Shown: positions 19,383 to 28,256, counted from the first letter of the stretch. The stretch is 35,904 nucleotides of DNA from Caldilineaceae bacterium (GCA_020433455.1 JAGRCP010000084.1:1-35904); one strand, 5' to 3'. Numbers and translations are program-made. The notes: generated by a model from the sequence alone, not told the origin.

Positions 19383-19469
19383 TTGTGCGGACGGAACGCG
19401 GATTCAGCAGATTGGGCCGATCAAAGCGGATTCATTTAGAATCAGCGCACATCCGCCGCATCCGCACAA
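19383..19469. repeat. GCGGATT-type inverted repeat between divergent genes
   Basis: TTGTGCGGA (19383-19391) and TCCGCACAA (19461-19469) are perfect ends. Between them run units such as GCGGATTCA, GCAGATTGG, GCCGATCAAA and GCGGATTCA on one side and ATCCGCCGCATCCG on the other. It is a third sequence type of the same architecture and fills the divergent promoter region. Confidence 0.65.
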
Positions 19470-19485
19470 TTTACGTTCCATCTTC

Positions 19486-21639
19486 GTGAGTAACATGACC
19501 AACCGATTAGAATCACCCATTTTACCCGCCATTCGCAGCGCGACAAAACTCTTTCTCCACGGGCCCTTCGGCGCGGGCAAAACCGCCCTGGCCCTGGAGC
19601 GGGCCCGCTGGCTGCTGGAACAAGAGCGGGTGCGGGGCGACGACATCATTATCCTGACGCCCCAGCGCAGCCTCGCCCGGCCCTATCACGTCGCCCTGCG
19701 CAGCGCAGCATTGCCGCCCGGCTCGCCGCCCCTGATCACCACCGTGGCCAGCCTGGTGCGCCACGCGGTGGAACTCTATTGGCCCGTCATTGCGCGGGAT
19801 GCAGGCTTTGCCAGACCCGAACAGGAACCGACCTTTCTCACCTTGGAGACCAGCCAGTATCATATGGGCCGACTGGTGGATGAAGCCGTCGCCCAGGGTG
19901 CATTCGACGGCATCCGCGTGGCCCGCAATCGGGTCATCAGCCAGGTGCTGGATAATCTGAATAAAGCCGCGCTCAACCGTTTCACCATTGACGAAACCTA
20001 TGCCCGGCTGGAACTGGCCGTTCCCCTGGGCGAGCAGCGCACGGCCCGGCTCAACGCCCTGCGCGCGGCCCAGTCCATCAGCCGGGAATTCCGCGCCCTC
20101 TGTCTGGAGGAGGCGCTGCTGGATTTCAGCCTCCAGGTCACCCTCTTCAACCAGCAGGTACTGACCAATGAATGGAGCCGCGCCCACCTTTTCCGCAGCC
20201 ATCGCCACCTGATCTTCGATAACGTAGAAGAAGATACGCGCACCGCGCACGATTTGGTCAGCGCCTGGCTGCCGTCGCTGGAAAGCGCGCTGCTGCTCAT
20301 GGATGATGAGAGCGGGTTCCGGGTTTTTCTGGGCGCGGATCCGGCCGGCGCGCAGGAGATGCTGACGATGTGGGCTGACGCAACCGGCGGCGAGGTCGCG
20401 GCGCTGGACGGGCAACACATCATGGATGAGCAGGTGCGCGCCTTCCACGATTTGGTGGAATGGGAAACCCGCAGCGGGCCCAAAGGCCGCGCTCCCCAGG
20501 CCGGTGATCCCCTGGCGGCTATGACGCTGCCCCAGCAGGAATTTCGTTTTTATCCCCAGATGATCGACTGGGCGGTGGAGGAGAGCCGGCGCCTGGTGCA
20601 GGACGAGGGCATCCCGCCGGGCGAGATTGCGCTTCTTGCCCCCTTCGTGAGCGACGCCCTGCGCTTCAGCCTGGAGACGGGGCTGGCGCGCCACGCCATC
20701 AAGCTGACCACCCATCGCCCCAGCCGTGCGCTGGAAGACGAACCCGCAGCCCGCACCCTCATCACCCTGGCCGTGCTGGCCCACCCCGATTGGGGCATCC
20801 GCCCGGCCGAGGCCGACGTGACCGCGGCGTTGACCTTGAGCATAGAAGGGCTGGACCCTGTTCGCGGCCACTTGCTCGGGCGGGTCGTCTATCCGCCGCG
20901 GCGGCGGACCATCGAGCTGGGCCCCTTTGACAAGTTAGAGACGGCCTTGCAGGAGCGCATTACCTTCCGCGCCGGCGAACGCTACGCACGCCTACGGGAT
21001 TGGATCTACGCTTACCGGGCCGAAGGGGACCTTACCCCACTGGATCAATTTTTCGCCCGCTTCTTCGGCGAGGTGCTGAGCCAGCCCGGCTTCGGCCTGC
21101 ACAATGCGACGAGCGGCCCCCGGGTCGCCAAGCAATTGGTGGAGTCGGCGCGCAAGTTTCGCTGGGCCCTGGCCGATGCCCAACTGGAAGGCGGCGCGGC
21201 CGCGCTGGGTCGGGAGTACGTGCGTCTCTTTGACAGCGGCGCGCTGAGCGCGCTCTACGTGCCCGGCTGGCAGGAGCCGGACGACGCCGTCTTCCTGGCC
21301 CCCGCCTACACCTTTCTCATGCGCAACCGGCCGGTGAGCGTGCAATTCTGGCTGGACGTGGGATCATCCGGCTGGTGGGAACGTCTCTATCAGCCCCTGA
21401 CCCACCCCTACGTCCTCGCGCCGGGTTGGCCCCGCCACGAAGTGTGGAATGACTTCTACGAGTTCCAGACCCGCCAGGATGCCATGCGCCGCCTGCTGCT
21501 GGGCCTCATCCGCCGCACCCGCAGCCGCATCTACGTGGGCATGAGCAGCTACAGCGAAAGCGGCTTTGAACAGCAGGGCCCGCTGCTGAGTCTGATTAAT
21601 CGGTTGTTGGCGAAAGAGCTGGCCAGAAATAAGAAATAA
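19486..21639 (+). CDS. AddB/UvrD-like helicase-domain protein lacking a nuclease domain
   Basis: This 717-residue protein resembles superfamily 1 helicases of the AddB/PcrA kind. Walker A is HGPFGAGKT (25-33), motif Ia is IILTPQRSLARPYH, and a motif II-like IFDNVEED has Asp245 with Glu248/Glu249. An IALLAPFVSDALRFSLE segment fits motif IV, and RIYVGMSSYSESG near the C terminus fits motif VI. AddB subunits are about 1100 residues and end in a RecB-family nuclease with a four-Cys iron-sulfur site; neither is seen here. The role may be in recombination, repair or conflict, but this is not established. The start is GTG 19486 or ATG 19495; neither has a strong SD. Confidence 0.6.
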   Translation: MSNMTNRLESPILPAIRSATKLFLHGPFGAGKTALALERARWLLEQERVRGDDIIILTPQRSLARPYHVALRSAALPPGSPPLITTVASLVRHAVELYWPVIARDAGFARPEQEPTFLTLETSQYHMGRLVDEAVAQGAFDGIRVARNRVISQVLDNLNKAALNRFTIDETYARLELAVPLGEQRTARLNALRAAQSISREFRALCLEEALLDFSLQVTLFNQQVLTNEWSRAHLFRSHRHLIFDNVEEDTRTAHDLVSAWLPSLESALLLMDDESGFRVFLGADPAGAQEMLTMWADATGGEVAALDGQHIMDEQVRAFHDLVEWETRSGPKGRAPQAGDPLAAMTLPQQEFRFYPQMIDWAVEESRRLVQDEGIPPGEIALLAPFVSDALRFSLETGLARHAIKLTTHRPSRALEDEPAARTLITLAVLAHPDWGIRPAEADVTAALTLSIEGLDPVRGHLLGRVVYPPRRRTIELGPFDKLETALQERITFRAGERYARLRDWIYAYRAEGDLTPLDQFFARFFGEVLSQPGFGLHNATSGPRVAKQLVESARKFRWALADAQLEGGAAALGREYVRLFDSGALSALYVPGWQEPDDAVFLAPAYTFLMRNRPVSVQFWLDVGSSGWWERLYQPLTHPYVLAPGWPRHEVWNDFYEFQTRQDAMRRLLLGLIRRTRSRIYVGMSSYSESGFEQQGPLLSLINRLLAKELARNKK

Positions 21640-21680
21640 GAAAAGAGAAACGATCCGAGGTGGATAACGTTTCTCTTTTC
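21626..21680 (+). terminator. Long A/G-T/C hairpin after the helicase gene
   Basis: GAAAAGAGAAACG (21640-21652) pairs perfectly with CGTTTCTCTTTTC (21668-21680) around a 15-base loop. The left arm extends into tandem GAAATAA units that overlap the end of the coding region. It is a likely 3' end of the upstream gene. Confidence 0.7.
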
Positions 21681-21744
21681 CTGTTAGATTTAATCCTGAT
21701 CCTTTCATTTACTCAACGTTTGCCCTACAAAATCGAGAATCCCC

Positions 21745-21776
21745 TTGCCAAACACGGGGGGGGGGTATGCTACACT
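21745..21776 (+). promoter_or_regulatory. Promoter candidate with a G10 run in the spacer
   Basis: TTGCCA (21745-21750) is followed by ten G (21756-21765), then TATGCT (21766-21771) and the extended -10 TG-C-TACACT (21768-21776). The spacer is 15 bases to TATGCT and 20 to TACACT, so a change of G number would move the boxes toward or away from the best distance. The remaining leader to 21878 holds two small stems (CCCGT/ACGGG and GGACAA/TTGTCC) and no gene. Confidence 0.45.
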
Positions 21777-21877
21777 GGTACGGAACGATGAATTGTGAGG
21801 CGTAACCCGTGAAGACGGGTACGTCCTGGACAAGATTCAAGCGTTGTCCCTGATTCTCTGACCCCAGGAGAAGAACC

Positions 21878-23665
21878 ATGCAATCCTTTCCCTCCCGCAA
21901 GCTGATCGGTCCGACATTGGCCGGCCTGGCCCTGCTCCTCATCCTGACCATGCTGTGGATATCGCCCAACGCAACCGGCGCGTTCCAGTCTCCGCTGCCC
22001 GTGCCGACCGGGCCTTGCTACACCCAAACCACAGGCGGCTTCACGCTGGACGTTTGGGGCTACGTGACCAACGACGACGGCACGACGACTATCACCTATC
22101 GAGTGACCAACGACAATAAGAAGGATATCAGCTACGCCGCCTTCGGTCTGGGTGACTGGACGCCCGTCGCGCCGGCAGACGGCATCACGACGACCACAAC
22201 GCTGGGCGAATATGCGGTCGAGTGGACGAATGACCGAGGCAACCCCGGCTTTGCGAGCATCAAGTACGAAACCGAGTTTGACGGCTTCAGCCAGGGCGCG
22301 AGCGACTATTTTGTCGTGACCGTCTCCGGCTTTGATGCGGATGATTCGATTCAGGTGCAGCTCAAAGCAGGCAACGCCCGCACCACCTTTGATGTGGCCT
22401 TTGACGGAGCCGGATGCGACAAAACGCCGCCGCCCTTCAGTCCCCTGCCCACGCCCACCCCTACGCCTGAGGGCGGTGTGGTCCTGCCCGGCGAGCCGGT
22501 CGTCCCCGAATGCGTCTTTTCCCCGCCGCCGGGCGGGATTCCCGACGAGCCGGTGATTCCGCTGGATGCGTATTCATTCTCCGAGCCTCGGGTAGTGATG
22601 ACAGAGACCAATGGATTGATCGAGATTCAACAATGGTTGCCAGATAATGAGACACTGATGGTGACCAAAGATTTGATCATAGATCAGCAAGCATCTGTAA
22701 TATTAGTGAATATCAGAACAGGTGAAACTGAAGAGGTTGTTGAACCACGAAGCTACTTAGTTCAGCCGAAATGGATACCGATACAAAACACAGTGGCATG
22801 GGCGGCATTAGGGTCGCTTATACTTGAGAATCAGTTCGTGAATGAGCCAGGTTATTGGGTTCGCTCTTTCGATCCTCCTCGGGAGTGGAGATTATCGGAT
22901 AATGGAAACACTTCTGTTAGTACCGTTCACGACATTTCTCCAGACGGGAAAGAAATACTTTTCATGGCACTGCCGTCTGGAACGCAACCCTTGATATGGA
23001 GCCAAGAAACGCAGGTTCTCAAAGCGGTGCCGATTGATCTGGCTCAATGGCGATATCAAAAGTCAGGGTATTACAATCGATTATGGCCTTTTTCACCCCA
23101 CTGGCAACCCGGAGGAAATCAAGTTCTCTTTGAGGATGGGACGTGGATTTTTCTTTACAATCTATCCACGGAGAGCGGCTGTGAGATCAATATGACGAGT
23201 CTCGTAGAGCGCAATCAATATATAAGCGAGGCAGAGTGGTCGCCCAGTGGACGATATCTGCTCTTCAAACAACGGAGTTTGCCACCATACGAAAGCATGG
23301 AAGGACCATATAATCAATTATTGATCCTTGACACCTATACGGGCAATGCAGCACCGTATACACTCGATACTACTGTATCTCATTTTTCCTGGGGGCCGGA
23401 CAGCCAAACGATTTTGATGAACGGGCTTACGGACGATTCTGTTGGGAACCTTAGTACGGTAGGGAACTACCTGTTAAACATCCACAGTGGTGAATTTATT
23501 CGGGTTATGCCCGATTACAAAACGACTCTTGGAATGGGGGGGATGCTCAAATGGTCACCGGATGGAAGCTCTGTGGCGTTTCAATGTATGAATGAGAGGA
23601 GAGACTTCTTCGGCAATGGAATAACAGATCGCATCTGTGTCAGCCAGGTTACTGTCAACCCTTGA
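21878..23665 (+). CDS. Secreted protein: beta-sandwich domain, SPLPTPTPT linker, beta-propeller domain
   Basis: This is a 595-residue exported protein. A signal peptide or anchor (GPTLAGLALLLILTMLWI) is followed by a Thr-rich beta domain of about 150 residues (GPCYTQTTGGFTLDVWGYV to DVAFDGAGC). A Pro/Thr linker FSPLPTPTPTPEGG comes next, then about 380 residues with PD40/WD40-like blades such as ISPDGKEILFMA, WSPSGRYLLFK, WGPDSQTILMNG and WSPDGSSVAF. No catalytic motif was recognised. The N-terminal third has the GC-rich codons of the region. From about 22590 the codons become AT-rich, as if two histories were joined. It has SD AGGAGAAG and is followed by a SpoIID-like gene after 17 bp. Confidence 0.7.
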   Translation: MQSFPSRKLIGPTLAGLALLLILTMLWISPNATGAFQSPLPVPTGPCYTQTTGGFTLDVWGYVTNDDGTTTITYRVTNDNKKDISYAAFGLGDWTPVAPADGITTTTTLGEYAVEWTNDRGNPGFASIKYETEFDGFSQGASDYFVVTVSGFDADDSIQVQLKAGNARTTFDVAFDGAGCDKTPPPFSPLPTPTPTPEGGVVLPGEPVVPECVFSPPPGGIPDEPVIPLDAYSFSEPRVVMTETNGLIEIQQWLPDNETLMVTKDLIIDQQASVILVNIRTGETEEVVEPRSYLVQPKWIPIQNTVAWAALGSLILENQFVNEPGYWVRSFDPPREWRLSDNGNTSVSTVHDISPDGKEILFMALPSGTQPLIWSQETQVLKAVPIDLAQWRYQKSGYYNRLWPFSPHWQPGGNQVLFEDGTWIFLYNLSTESGCEINMTSLVERNQYISEAEWSPSGRYLLFKQRSLPPYESMEGPYNQLLILDTYTGNAAPYTLDTTVSHFSWGPDSQTILMNGLTDDSVGNLSTVGNYLLNIHSGEFIRVMPDYKTTLGMGGMLKWSPDGSSVAFQCMNERRDFFGNGITDRICVSQVTVNP

Positions 23666-23682
23666 GGAAAGGTGAATGAATA

Positions 23683-25050
23683 ATGTCGCATCCGAGAATC
23701 TTGATGGCTTTAATATTATTCGGGGGAGTGAGTTGCCTACTTCTGAGACCCACAGATGTCTTTGCACAGTATAGCCCTCCTCAAACGATTACTCTCTCTA
23801 TGTATGCGTTAGATCGAGATCGTGGTGGTGCTGCTTTTGATGACATTCCATGCTTCCTTGGCTCTCAGCTGTACGGTTGTACAATGGATCAAAGTAATAT
23901 AGCTTATGCCTACCCGTTCCCATCGAGCACAATCACCATCGGTATCGACGACATCAGTGGGTCGGACAATGCGTACTATGCATATCCCTATCTGTGGGAT
24001 CTTGTAACAACCGAACTCGGCGTTTACCTGAAAGGGGGAAGTTCATTGCCTGACAACGGCAACGTTCCTCTTGCGGCTATTGAGGCTCAGGCGATTGCGT
24101 CGCGTACTTTCACCTATCATAGAGATGAATATGTCGGCGTTATTGATAATTCAACTCGTTATCACGCCTACATCCCTTTCAGTTATGAGGTTTTGCTGGA
24201 TGAAAGTCAAAAGGAAGATGTTCGCAATGGGACTCTGCGACGTTTTTACCTGACTGAAAGCAACACATCATACCCAATCGACGCACAATACGGTGCAGAT
24301 TCTCCAGACCCAACGGTAGAAGGATTGCCGACGCTCGTAAGCGATATTAACTATTTGCAGAGCGTTGCAGACCCAATCAGTGCCGCGGAAGGAATATTGA
24401 GTGGAAACGGCCAAGGCCTGTCATCAAGAGGAAGTCGCCGCTGGAGCTATGGCTACCAATCATGGGTGCCAACAGAGGCAGACGATTTCTGGTCCGTCCG
24501 CTGGGATGATGCTTTCCAAAGCTTGACCCACTACTACACGGGCATCCACATCCGAGACGCAAACAGCGGCAACGCCATCCTCACGCCTACGCGCCGCTGG
24601 GTTCCATTGCGTATTGCACAGCTCAACACGCCCACCGATACAATTCGGCTATGTGACAATGGGCCGACTACCCTCATCGCGACCGTGCAAAACACAGGCG
24701 TATACAACTGGGGGCCGGAGGCCTTCGATCTCAGCTATCAGCCGACATGGTCGACGGAAACGCTGCCCCGAGAGCTCCCCGATAACATCAATTATGTACC
24801 AGCCACGGATGCCGGCGACTCAGCGACAACGGCCGTCACGATTATGGTTCCCGATAACGCAGAAAAGGGAAGTGCAATCATCCGCCTGGATATGCGCGCG
24901 TATAACGCGGATGGCAGCGATTATGAGTGGTTCAGCGAGGGCGGATGGCCGGGGTATGCCATCAATGCAGAGGTCGTCGAATGTGGAAACAATATCGAAT
25001 TAGGCGTCTTCCTGCCCATCGTCACATTAGGCGGACCAGTCGTCCAATAG
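23683..25050 (+). CDS. Secreted SpoIID/LytB-like protein with a VFLPIV tail
   Basis: This is a 455-residue exported protein with a signal peptide (ILMALILFGGVSCLLL). A SpoIID-like core has the signature IEAQAIASRTFTYHR from about residue 133, and GNGQGLSSRGSRRWSYGYQSW corresponds to the family's GHGVGMSQ-GA segment. The C-terminal 130 residues form a beta domain (TTLIATVQNTGVYNWGPEAF), and the protein ends GVFLPIVTLGGPVVQ. SpoIID proteins are peptidoglycan lytic transglycosylases or amidase enhancers; whether the catalytic residues are kept here is unclear. The ATG at 23683 has GAGGAAAGG upstream; an earlier ATG lies in the gap. The first 800 bases are AT-rich, the rest GC-rich. Confidence 0.65.
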   Translation: MSHPRILMALILFGGVSCLLLRPTDVFAQYSPPQTITLSMYALDRDRGGAAFDDIPCFLGSQLYGCTMDQSNIAYAYPFPSSTITIGIDDISGSDNAYYAYPYLWDLVTTELGVYLKGGSSLPDNGNVPLAAIEAQAIASRTFTYHRDEYVGVIDNSTRYHAYIPFSYEVLLDESQKEDVRNGTLRRFYLTESNTSYPIDAQYGADSPDPTVEGLPTLVSDINYLQSVADPISAAEGILSGNGQGLSSRGSRRWSYGYQSWVPTEADDFWSVRWDDAFQSLTHYYTGIHIRDANSGNAILTPTRRWVPLRIAQLNTPTDTIRLCDNGPTTLIATVQNTGVYNWGPEAFDLSYQPTWSTETLPRELPDNINYVPATDAGDSATTAVTIMVPDNAEKGSAIIRLDMRAYNADGSDYEWFSEGGWPGYAINAEVVECGNNIELGVFLPIVTLGGPVVQ

Positions 25051-25070
25051 CATCCGAAGGAATTGCTGAA

Positions 25071-25123
25071 GAAAGAGGAAGCAGGAACGGCCTAAGGTCG
25101 GCAACATTCCTGCTTCCTCTTTC
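25071..25123. terminator. Bidirectional terminator hairpin at a convergent junction
   Basis: GAAAGAGGAAGCAGGAA (25071-25087) pairs perfectly over 17 bases with TTCCTGCTTCCTCTTTC (25107-25123). The loop carries the smaller stem GCC/GGC. It lies between the converging SpoIID-like gene and the minus-strand bactofilin-like gene. Architecturally it matches the other intergenic inverted elements. Confidence 0.8.
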
Positions 25124-25143
25124 CTGTTTCTATTTCAACATTT

Positions 25144-26757
25144 CTAGCTTATCAGCGCTCGCGCCTGCTCCCGCATGCCGCTGAGCGTGACTTGCTCGGG
25201 CGTCCAGCCCAGGAGATCGGCGATCTGCTCGGGCGCGGCGGCCGCAAGGTCGGCATAGGTGCGAATGCCCGCAGCCTTAAGGCGCTGCTCGAAAACGGGG
25301 CCGATATCGGCAATCGCGGTCAAATCATCCGCGGGCGGCGGGCCTGCCTCAAAGGTAATCTCTATCGTCGGCTCCTCGACCGCGGGTTCGTCAACTCCGC
25401 CCACCTTGATCTCCCCTATCTCCTGTACAACCGCCTCAGACGGCTGCACGGGTGGGATGTCCCTCACCACCGGCGTCACCTCGGAAGGAGGTGTGGGAGG
25501 ACCTGATTCCGCCTCTGACGGCGCAGAGGAGGGAGCGGTTGCCCCACCCGGGCCCGGCGATCCGTCGTTATGGCGCGAGAATTGAACTTCCCCATTCTGC
25601 CAGCGCCGAATCCAGAGCAAGGCAAAAGCGCCGGAGCCAATCGCGCCCAACACCGAGAGCACCAGCCACACAATGCCCTGAAAGCAACCGCCCAGCGCCC
25701 AGAATGGGGCCGCGACAACGAAAATCCCGGCCATGCCCAGCCCCGCGGTAGCCGGCGGCTGGAGCGAGAGGTTAAAGCGCCGGCTCAGCTTGCGCCCGGC
25801 CATCTGGCCGATCCCCGTCCACCCCACCAGGTTGATCAAAAGCAGGGCCAGGAAGGGAATGGGCCAGAGGCAAATCGTAATCACCAAAATCAGCCCCAGG
25901 AGCGGCAGCCCCACATTCGCCGCGACGCCCGTAACCAGGCTCATGGCCGTCTCCTGCTGCACGCTCCGCTCGACCTCATCCGCCCAATCAGGCTTGACGG
26001 CCTTCATGAAGGCGACCGCCGCGCCGCTGACCAGAGCCAGCATAATCATGCCGAAGAAGCGGCCGATAGAGCGGCCCACTGCGCCAAAAAAGCCGCCCCG
26101 ACCAGAGGAGTGGGATTGGGCGTATGCTTCCGCCTGGGCCCGTTCCGCCTCGGCCGCAACCACCGCGGCTTCAGCATCATCCGGCGTTGTGGGGGAGTCC
26201 GGGCTTACGGCGCTGTCTTTCTGGGTAAAGCCGAAGGGAAACTTGCCGAACGCAAAGTCAAAATTCGGCCCGTGGGCCACGCTGCCCGCAATTTGGGCCG
26301 CGTCATCCTTGCGTAAATCGCCGCTGAGCAGGCTGATATCGCCGCCGACCCAGGCAGTGCTGTCCAGCCTCACATCGCCGCTCCACGAGGCGATATCGCC
26401 GGTAACGCGGCCGCTGAGAGAAACATCCCCGCTGAAGGTGAGGATATCGCCCTCCACCAGGCCGCCCTCTTCCACATCGATATCGCCGCTGTAGACGACC
26501 AGATCGCCGCGGATGACGCCGTCCTCCCGCACCCGCACGTCGCCCGAGTAGACGATGACGTCTTCCGTCAGCACAGTTCCGGCTTCGACATCCAGATCGT
26601 CGCCGAAAACCTGGGCCTCATCAGCCGGCGCCGCGGCCACGGCCGGCGGACCATCTCCCGCCTTGGCCGCAGGCCCCGGCCAGAGGAGCGCAATGCCGCC
26701 GAACAAGCAGAGCAGCAGCCATAGACGAATTGAAGTTGTCACCTTGCGCTGAATCAT
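25144..26757 (-). CDS. Membrane protein with bactofilin-like repeats and C-terminal helix-hairpin-helix domain
   Basis: This 537-residue protein starts with a signal or anchor (IRLWLLLCLFGGIALLW). About six tandem beta repeats follow, such as VIVYSGDVRVREDGVIRGD and LVVYSGDIDVEEGGLVEGD (polymer-forming, bactofilin-like). The middle has several hydrophobic segments (FGMIMLALVSGAAVAFM, VGLPLLGLILVITICLWPIPFLALLLI, LGMAGIFVVAAPFWALGG). A Pro/Glu-rich linker leads to a C-terminal DDLTAIADIGPVFEQRLKAAGIRTYADLAAAAPEQIADLLG, a HHH domain often found in ribosomal L21/topoisomerase-like tails. ATG 26757 is preferred over a TTG at 26769. It is the third gene behind an ECF sigma factor and so may be an envelope-stress output. 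Confidence 0.7.
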   Translation of the reverse strand: MIQRKVTTSIRLWLLLCLFGGIALLWPGPAAKAGDGPPAVAAAPADEAQVFGDDLDVEAGTVLTEDVIVYSGDVRVREDGVIRGDLVVYSGDIDVEEGGLVEGDILTFSGDVSLSGRVTGDIASWSGDVRLDSTAWVGGDISLLSGDLRKDDAAQIAGSVAHGPNFDFAFGKFPFGFTQKDSAVSPDSPTTPDDAEAAVVAAEAERAQAEAYAQSHSSGRGGFFGAVGRSIGRFFGMIMLALVSGAAVAFMKAVKPDWADEVERSVQQETAMSLVTGVAANVGLPLLGLILVITICLWPIPFLALLLINLVGWTGIGQMAGRKLSRRFNLSLQPPATAGLGMAGIFVVAAPFWALGGCFQGIVWLVLSVLGAIGSGAFALLWIRRWQNGEVQFSRHNDGSPGPGGATAPSSAPSEAESGPPTPPSEVTPVVRDIPPVQPSEAVVQEIGEIKVGGVDEPAVEEPTIEITFEAGPPPADDLTAIADIGPVFEQRLKAAGIRTYADLAAAAPEQIADLLGWTPEQVTLSGMREQARALIS

Positions 26758-26801
26758 ATGCGCACTCAATATCCTGTGTTCAAAATGGTTCGGGCGGATA
26801 T

Positions 26802-26880
26802 CATAATAAGAAATGAGAAATATGTAATACGTAATCGGGTTGCGCCTTACGCATTACTCATTACGTATTTCTCATTATCT
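26802..26880. repeat. AATGAGA-type inverted repeat
   Basis: AATGAGAAATA (26812-26822) pairs with TATTTCTCATT (26866-26876), with further GTAATACGTAAT against ATTACTCATTACG. It is the AT-rich sequence type of the intergenic element family and lies between the anti-sigma and bactofilin-like genes on the minus strand. Confidence 0.7.
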
Positions 26881-26909
26881 ACCCCATGAATCCCCAAAGT
26901 TTGATCAAT

Positions 26910-27533
26910 TTACGCCGTGCGGATAAAAACGGGCTCGGCCTTGGTCGTACGCCGCAGCAGGAGCACCCAGCCGGCCAGCATAGCCAGACCGGCAGCCAGA
27001 TAGCCCGCCATAAAAAGCCGCGCCTGTTCGGTGGAAAGCAGCATATCGGCCGCGCCCGCGGTAACGACCCACCAACTTTGAATCCCCGCCGCGGCGCGGG
27101 TGCTGAAGTGAATAAAGTTACTCAGCCATTCGGCCCGCTCGATGACCACAAAGGCGCCGAAGGAAACGGCTCCGGCCATGAGTCCCACCCAGAGCGCCAG
27201 CAGAATCACGCCGAATCCCAGCCCCCACATTAGACGCCGACGACGCTCATACTGGATGAGGCGGACCTGCGTGTCTGCCGCAAAGCCGGCGGGCGGCATG
27301 GCGGACGGTGTCGCCCGGAACATGTCATCCAGCTTCTGCCAACTTTGCCACTCCGCGGCCAGCGTCGGATAGACGTGCAGATAGCGCCGGAACCGAGCGC
27401 TCTCCTCATCGTCCAGGAGATCGTCCAGCGCCAGGGACATGAGCAACGTAAACTCATTCTCTATCGCTTCCGTAGGCGTCTCTGCAGAAGTCTCATGCCG
27501 ATTGAATTGCTCGGGGAAATTATCCGTCATCAT
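26910..27533 (-). CDS. Putative membrane anti-sigma factor
   Basis: This is a 207-residue protein with a cytosolic N-terminal helical domain (FTLLMSLALDDLLDDEESARFRRYLHVYPTLAAEWQSWQKLDDMF). Its layout is that of an anti-sigma domain but lacks the HxxxCxxC zinc site. Two hydrophobic segments (LGFGVILLALWVGLMAGAVSFGAFVVI and LFMAGYLAAGLAMLAGWVLLL) follow. It starts 66 bases after the ECF sigma gene, with GAGGA five bases before ATG 27533. Position and layout suggest it binds and restrains that sigma factor. This is inferred from context, not from a recognised signature. Confidence 0.65.
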   Translation of the reverse strand: MMTDNFPEQFNRHETSAETPTEAIENEFTLLMSLALDDLLDDEESARFRRYLHVYPTLAAEWQSWQKLDDMFRATPSAMPPAGFAADTQVRLIQYERRRRLMWGLGFGVILLALWVGLMAGAVSFGAFVVIERAEWLSNFIHFSTRAAAGIQSWWVVTAGAADMLLSTEQARLFMAGYLAAGLAMLAGWVLLLRRTTKAEPVFIRTA

Positions 27534-27599
27534 GATTATCCTCAGGTGCTTCTCTGCTTACTCATCTGCTACTTACATACCTCTGCGTGCCTCTGCGCG

Positions 27600-28256
27600 T
27601 CAAATGCCGGCCAGGGCCGTGCGCAGCATACGCGGTTCTTCATCCCGGATGCGGCTGAACTGTAGCACGGCCTGGGAGCCGCGTCCCGATGCCGGCGGAG
27701 TAGTGGCCGCTTCATGTTCGTTCACCAGTTGCGCCATCTGCTTGCGAGCGCGGAAGAGGCGACTCTTGACCGCAGAGACGGTGATGTCCATGGTCTGGGC
27801 AATCTCTTCGTAGCTGTATTCTTCCCAATACCGTAAAATCAGCGGCGTGCGATAGTCGGGATCCATCCGGGCAATAAGCATCTGCACTTCCCGATTGCGC
27901 TCCATGGTCACCGCGGTCGGCTCCGGCCGGGGCGCGTCGCCTTCCAGGTTTTGGAGCACCGGATTATCGTCAATCGAAATGAATGTCGCCCGTCGCTTGC
28001 GCAGGCGATCAATGCAGTGATGATTGGCGATGGAAAAGAGCCACGTACTAAACTTGCGCTGAGGGTCATATTGACCCAGGCGCGCATAGGCGCGCAGGAA
28101 CGCCTCCTGGGCCGCGTCCTCGGCTTCTTCAGGGTTGCCGAGCATGCGATACGTCAAGTTATAGACCGGGCGCTGATAGGCCTCCACCAGATGACCGAAG
28201 GCGACCTTATCGCCGCTTCGGGCCTTCTCCACCCAACGCTCTTCCTGTTCGTTCAT
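27600..28256 (-). CDS. ECF RNA polymerase sigma factor
   Basis: This 218-residue sigma70-family protein is of the ECF (RpoE/SigW-like) class. Region 2 includes FGHLVEAYQRPVYNLTYRMLGNPEEAEDAAQEAFLRAYARL and the -10-binding STWLFSIANHHCIDRLRKRR. Region 4 contains YRTPLILRYWEEYSYEEIAQTMDITVSAVKSRLFRARKQM, the helix-turn-helix for the -35 box. A 30-residue tail follows. The next two minus-strand genes encode a membrane anti-sigma candidate and an envelope protein, a common ECF operon order. An AAC-N16-CGTA promoter upstream suggests self-activation. Confidence 0.93.
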   Translation of the reverse strand: MNEQEERWVEKARSGDKVAFGHLVEAYQRPVYNLTYRMLGNPEEAEDAAQEAFLRAYARLGQYDPQRKFSTWLFSIANHHCIDRLRKRRATFISIDDNPVLQNLEGDAPRPEPTAVTMERNREVQMLIARMDPDYRTPLILRYWEEYSYEEIAQTMDITVSAVKSRLFRARKQMAQLVNEHEAATTPPASGRGSQAVLQFSRIRDEEPRMLRTALAGI

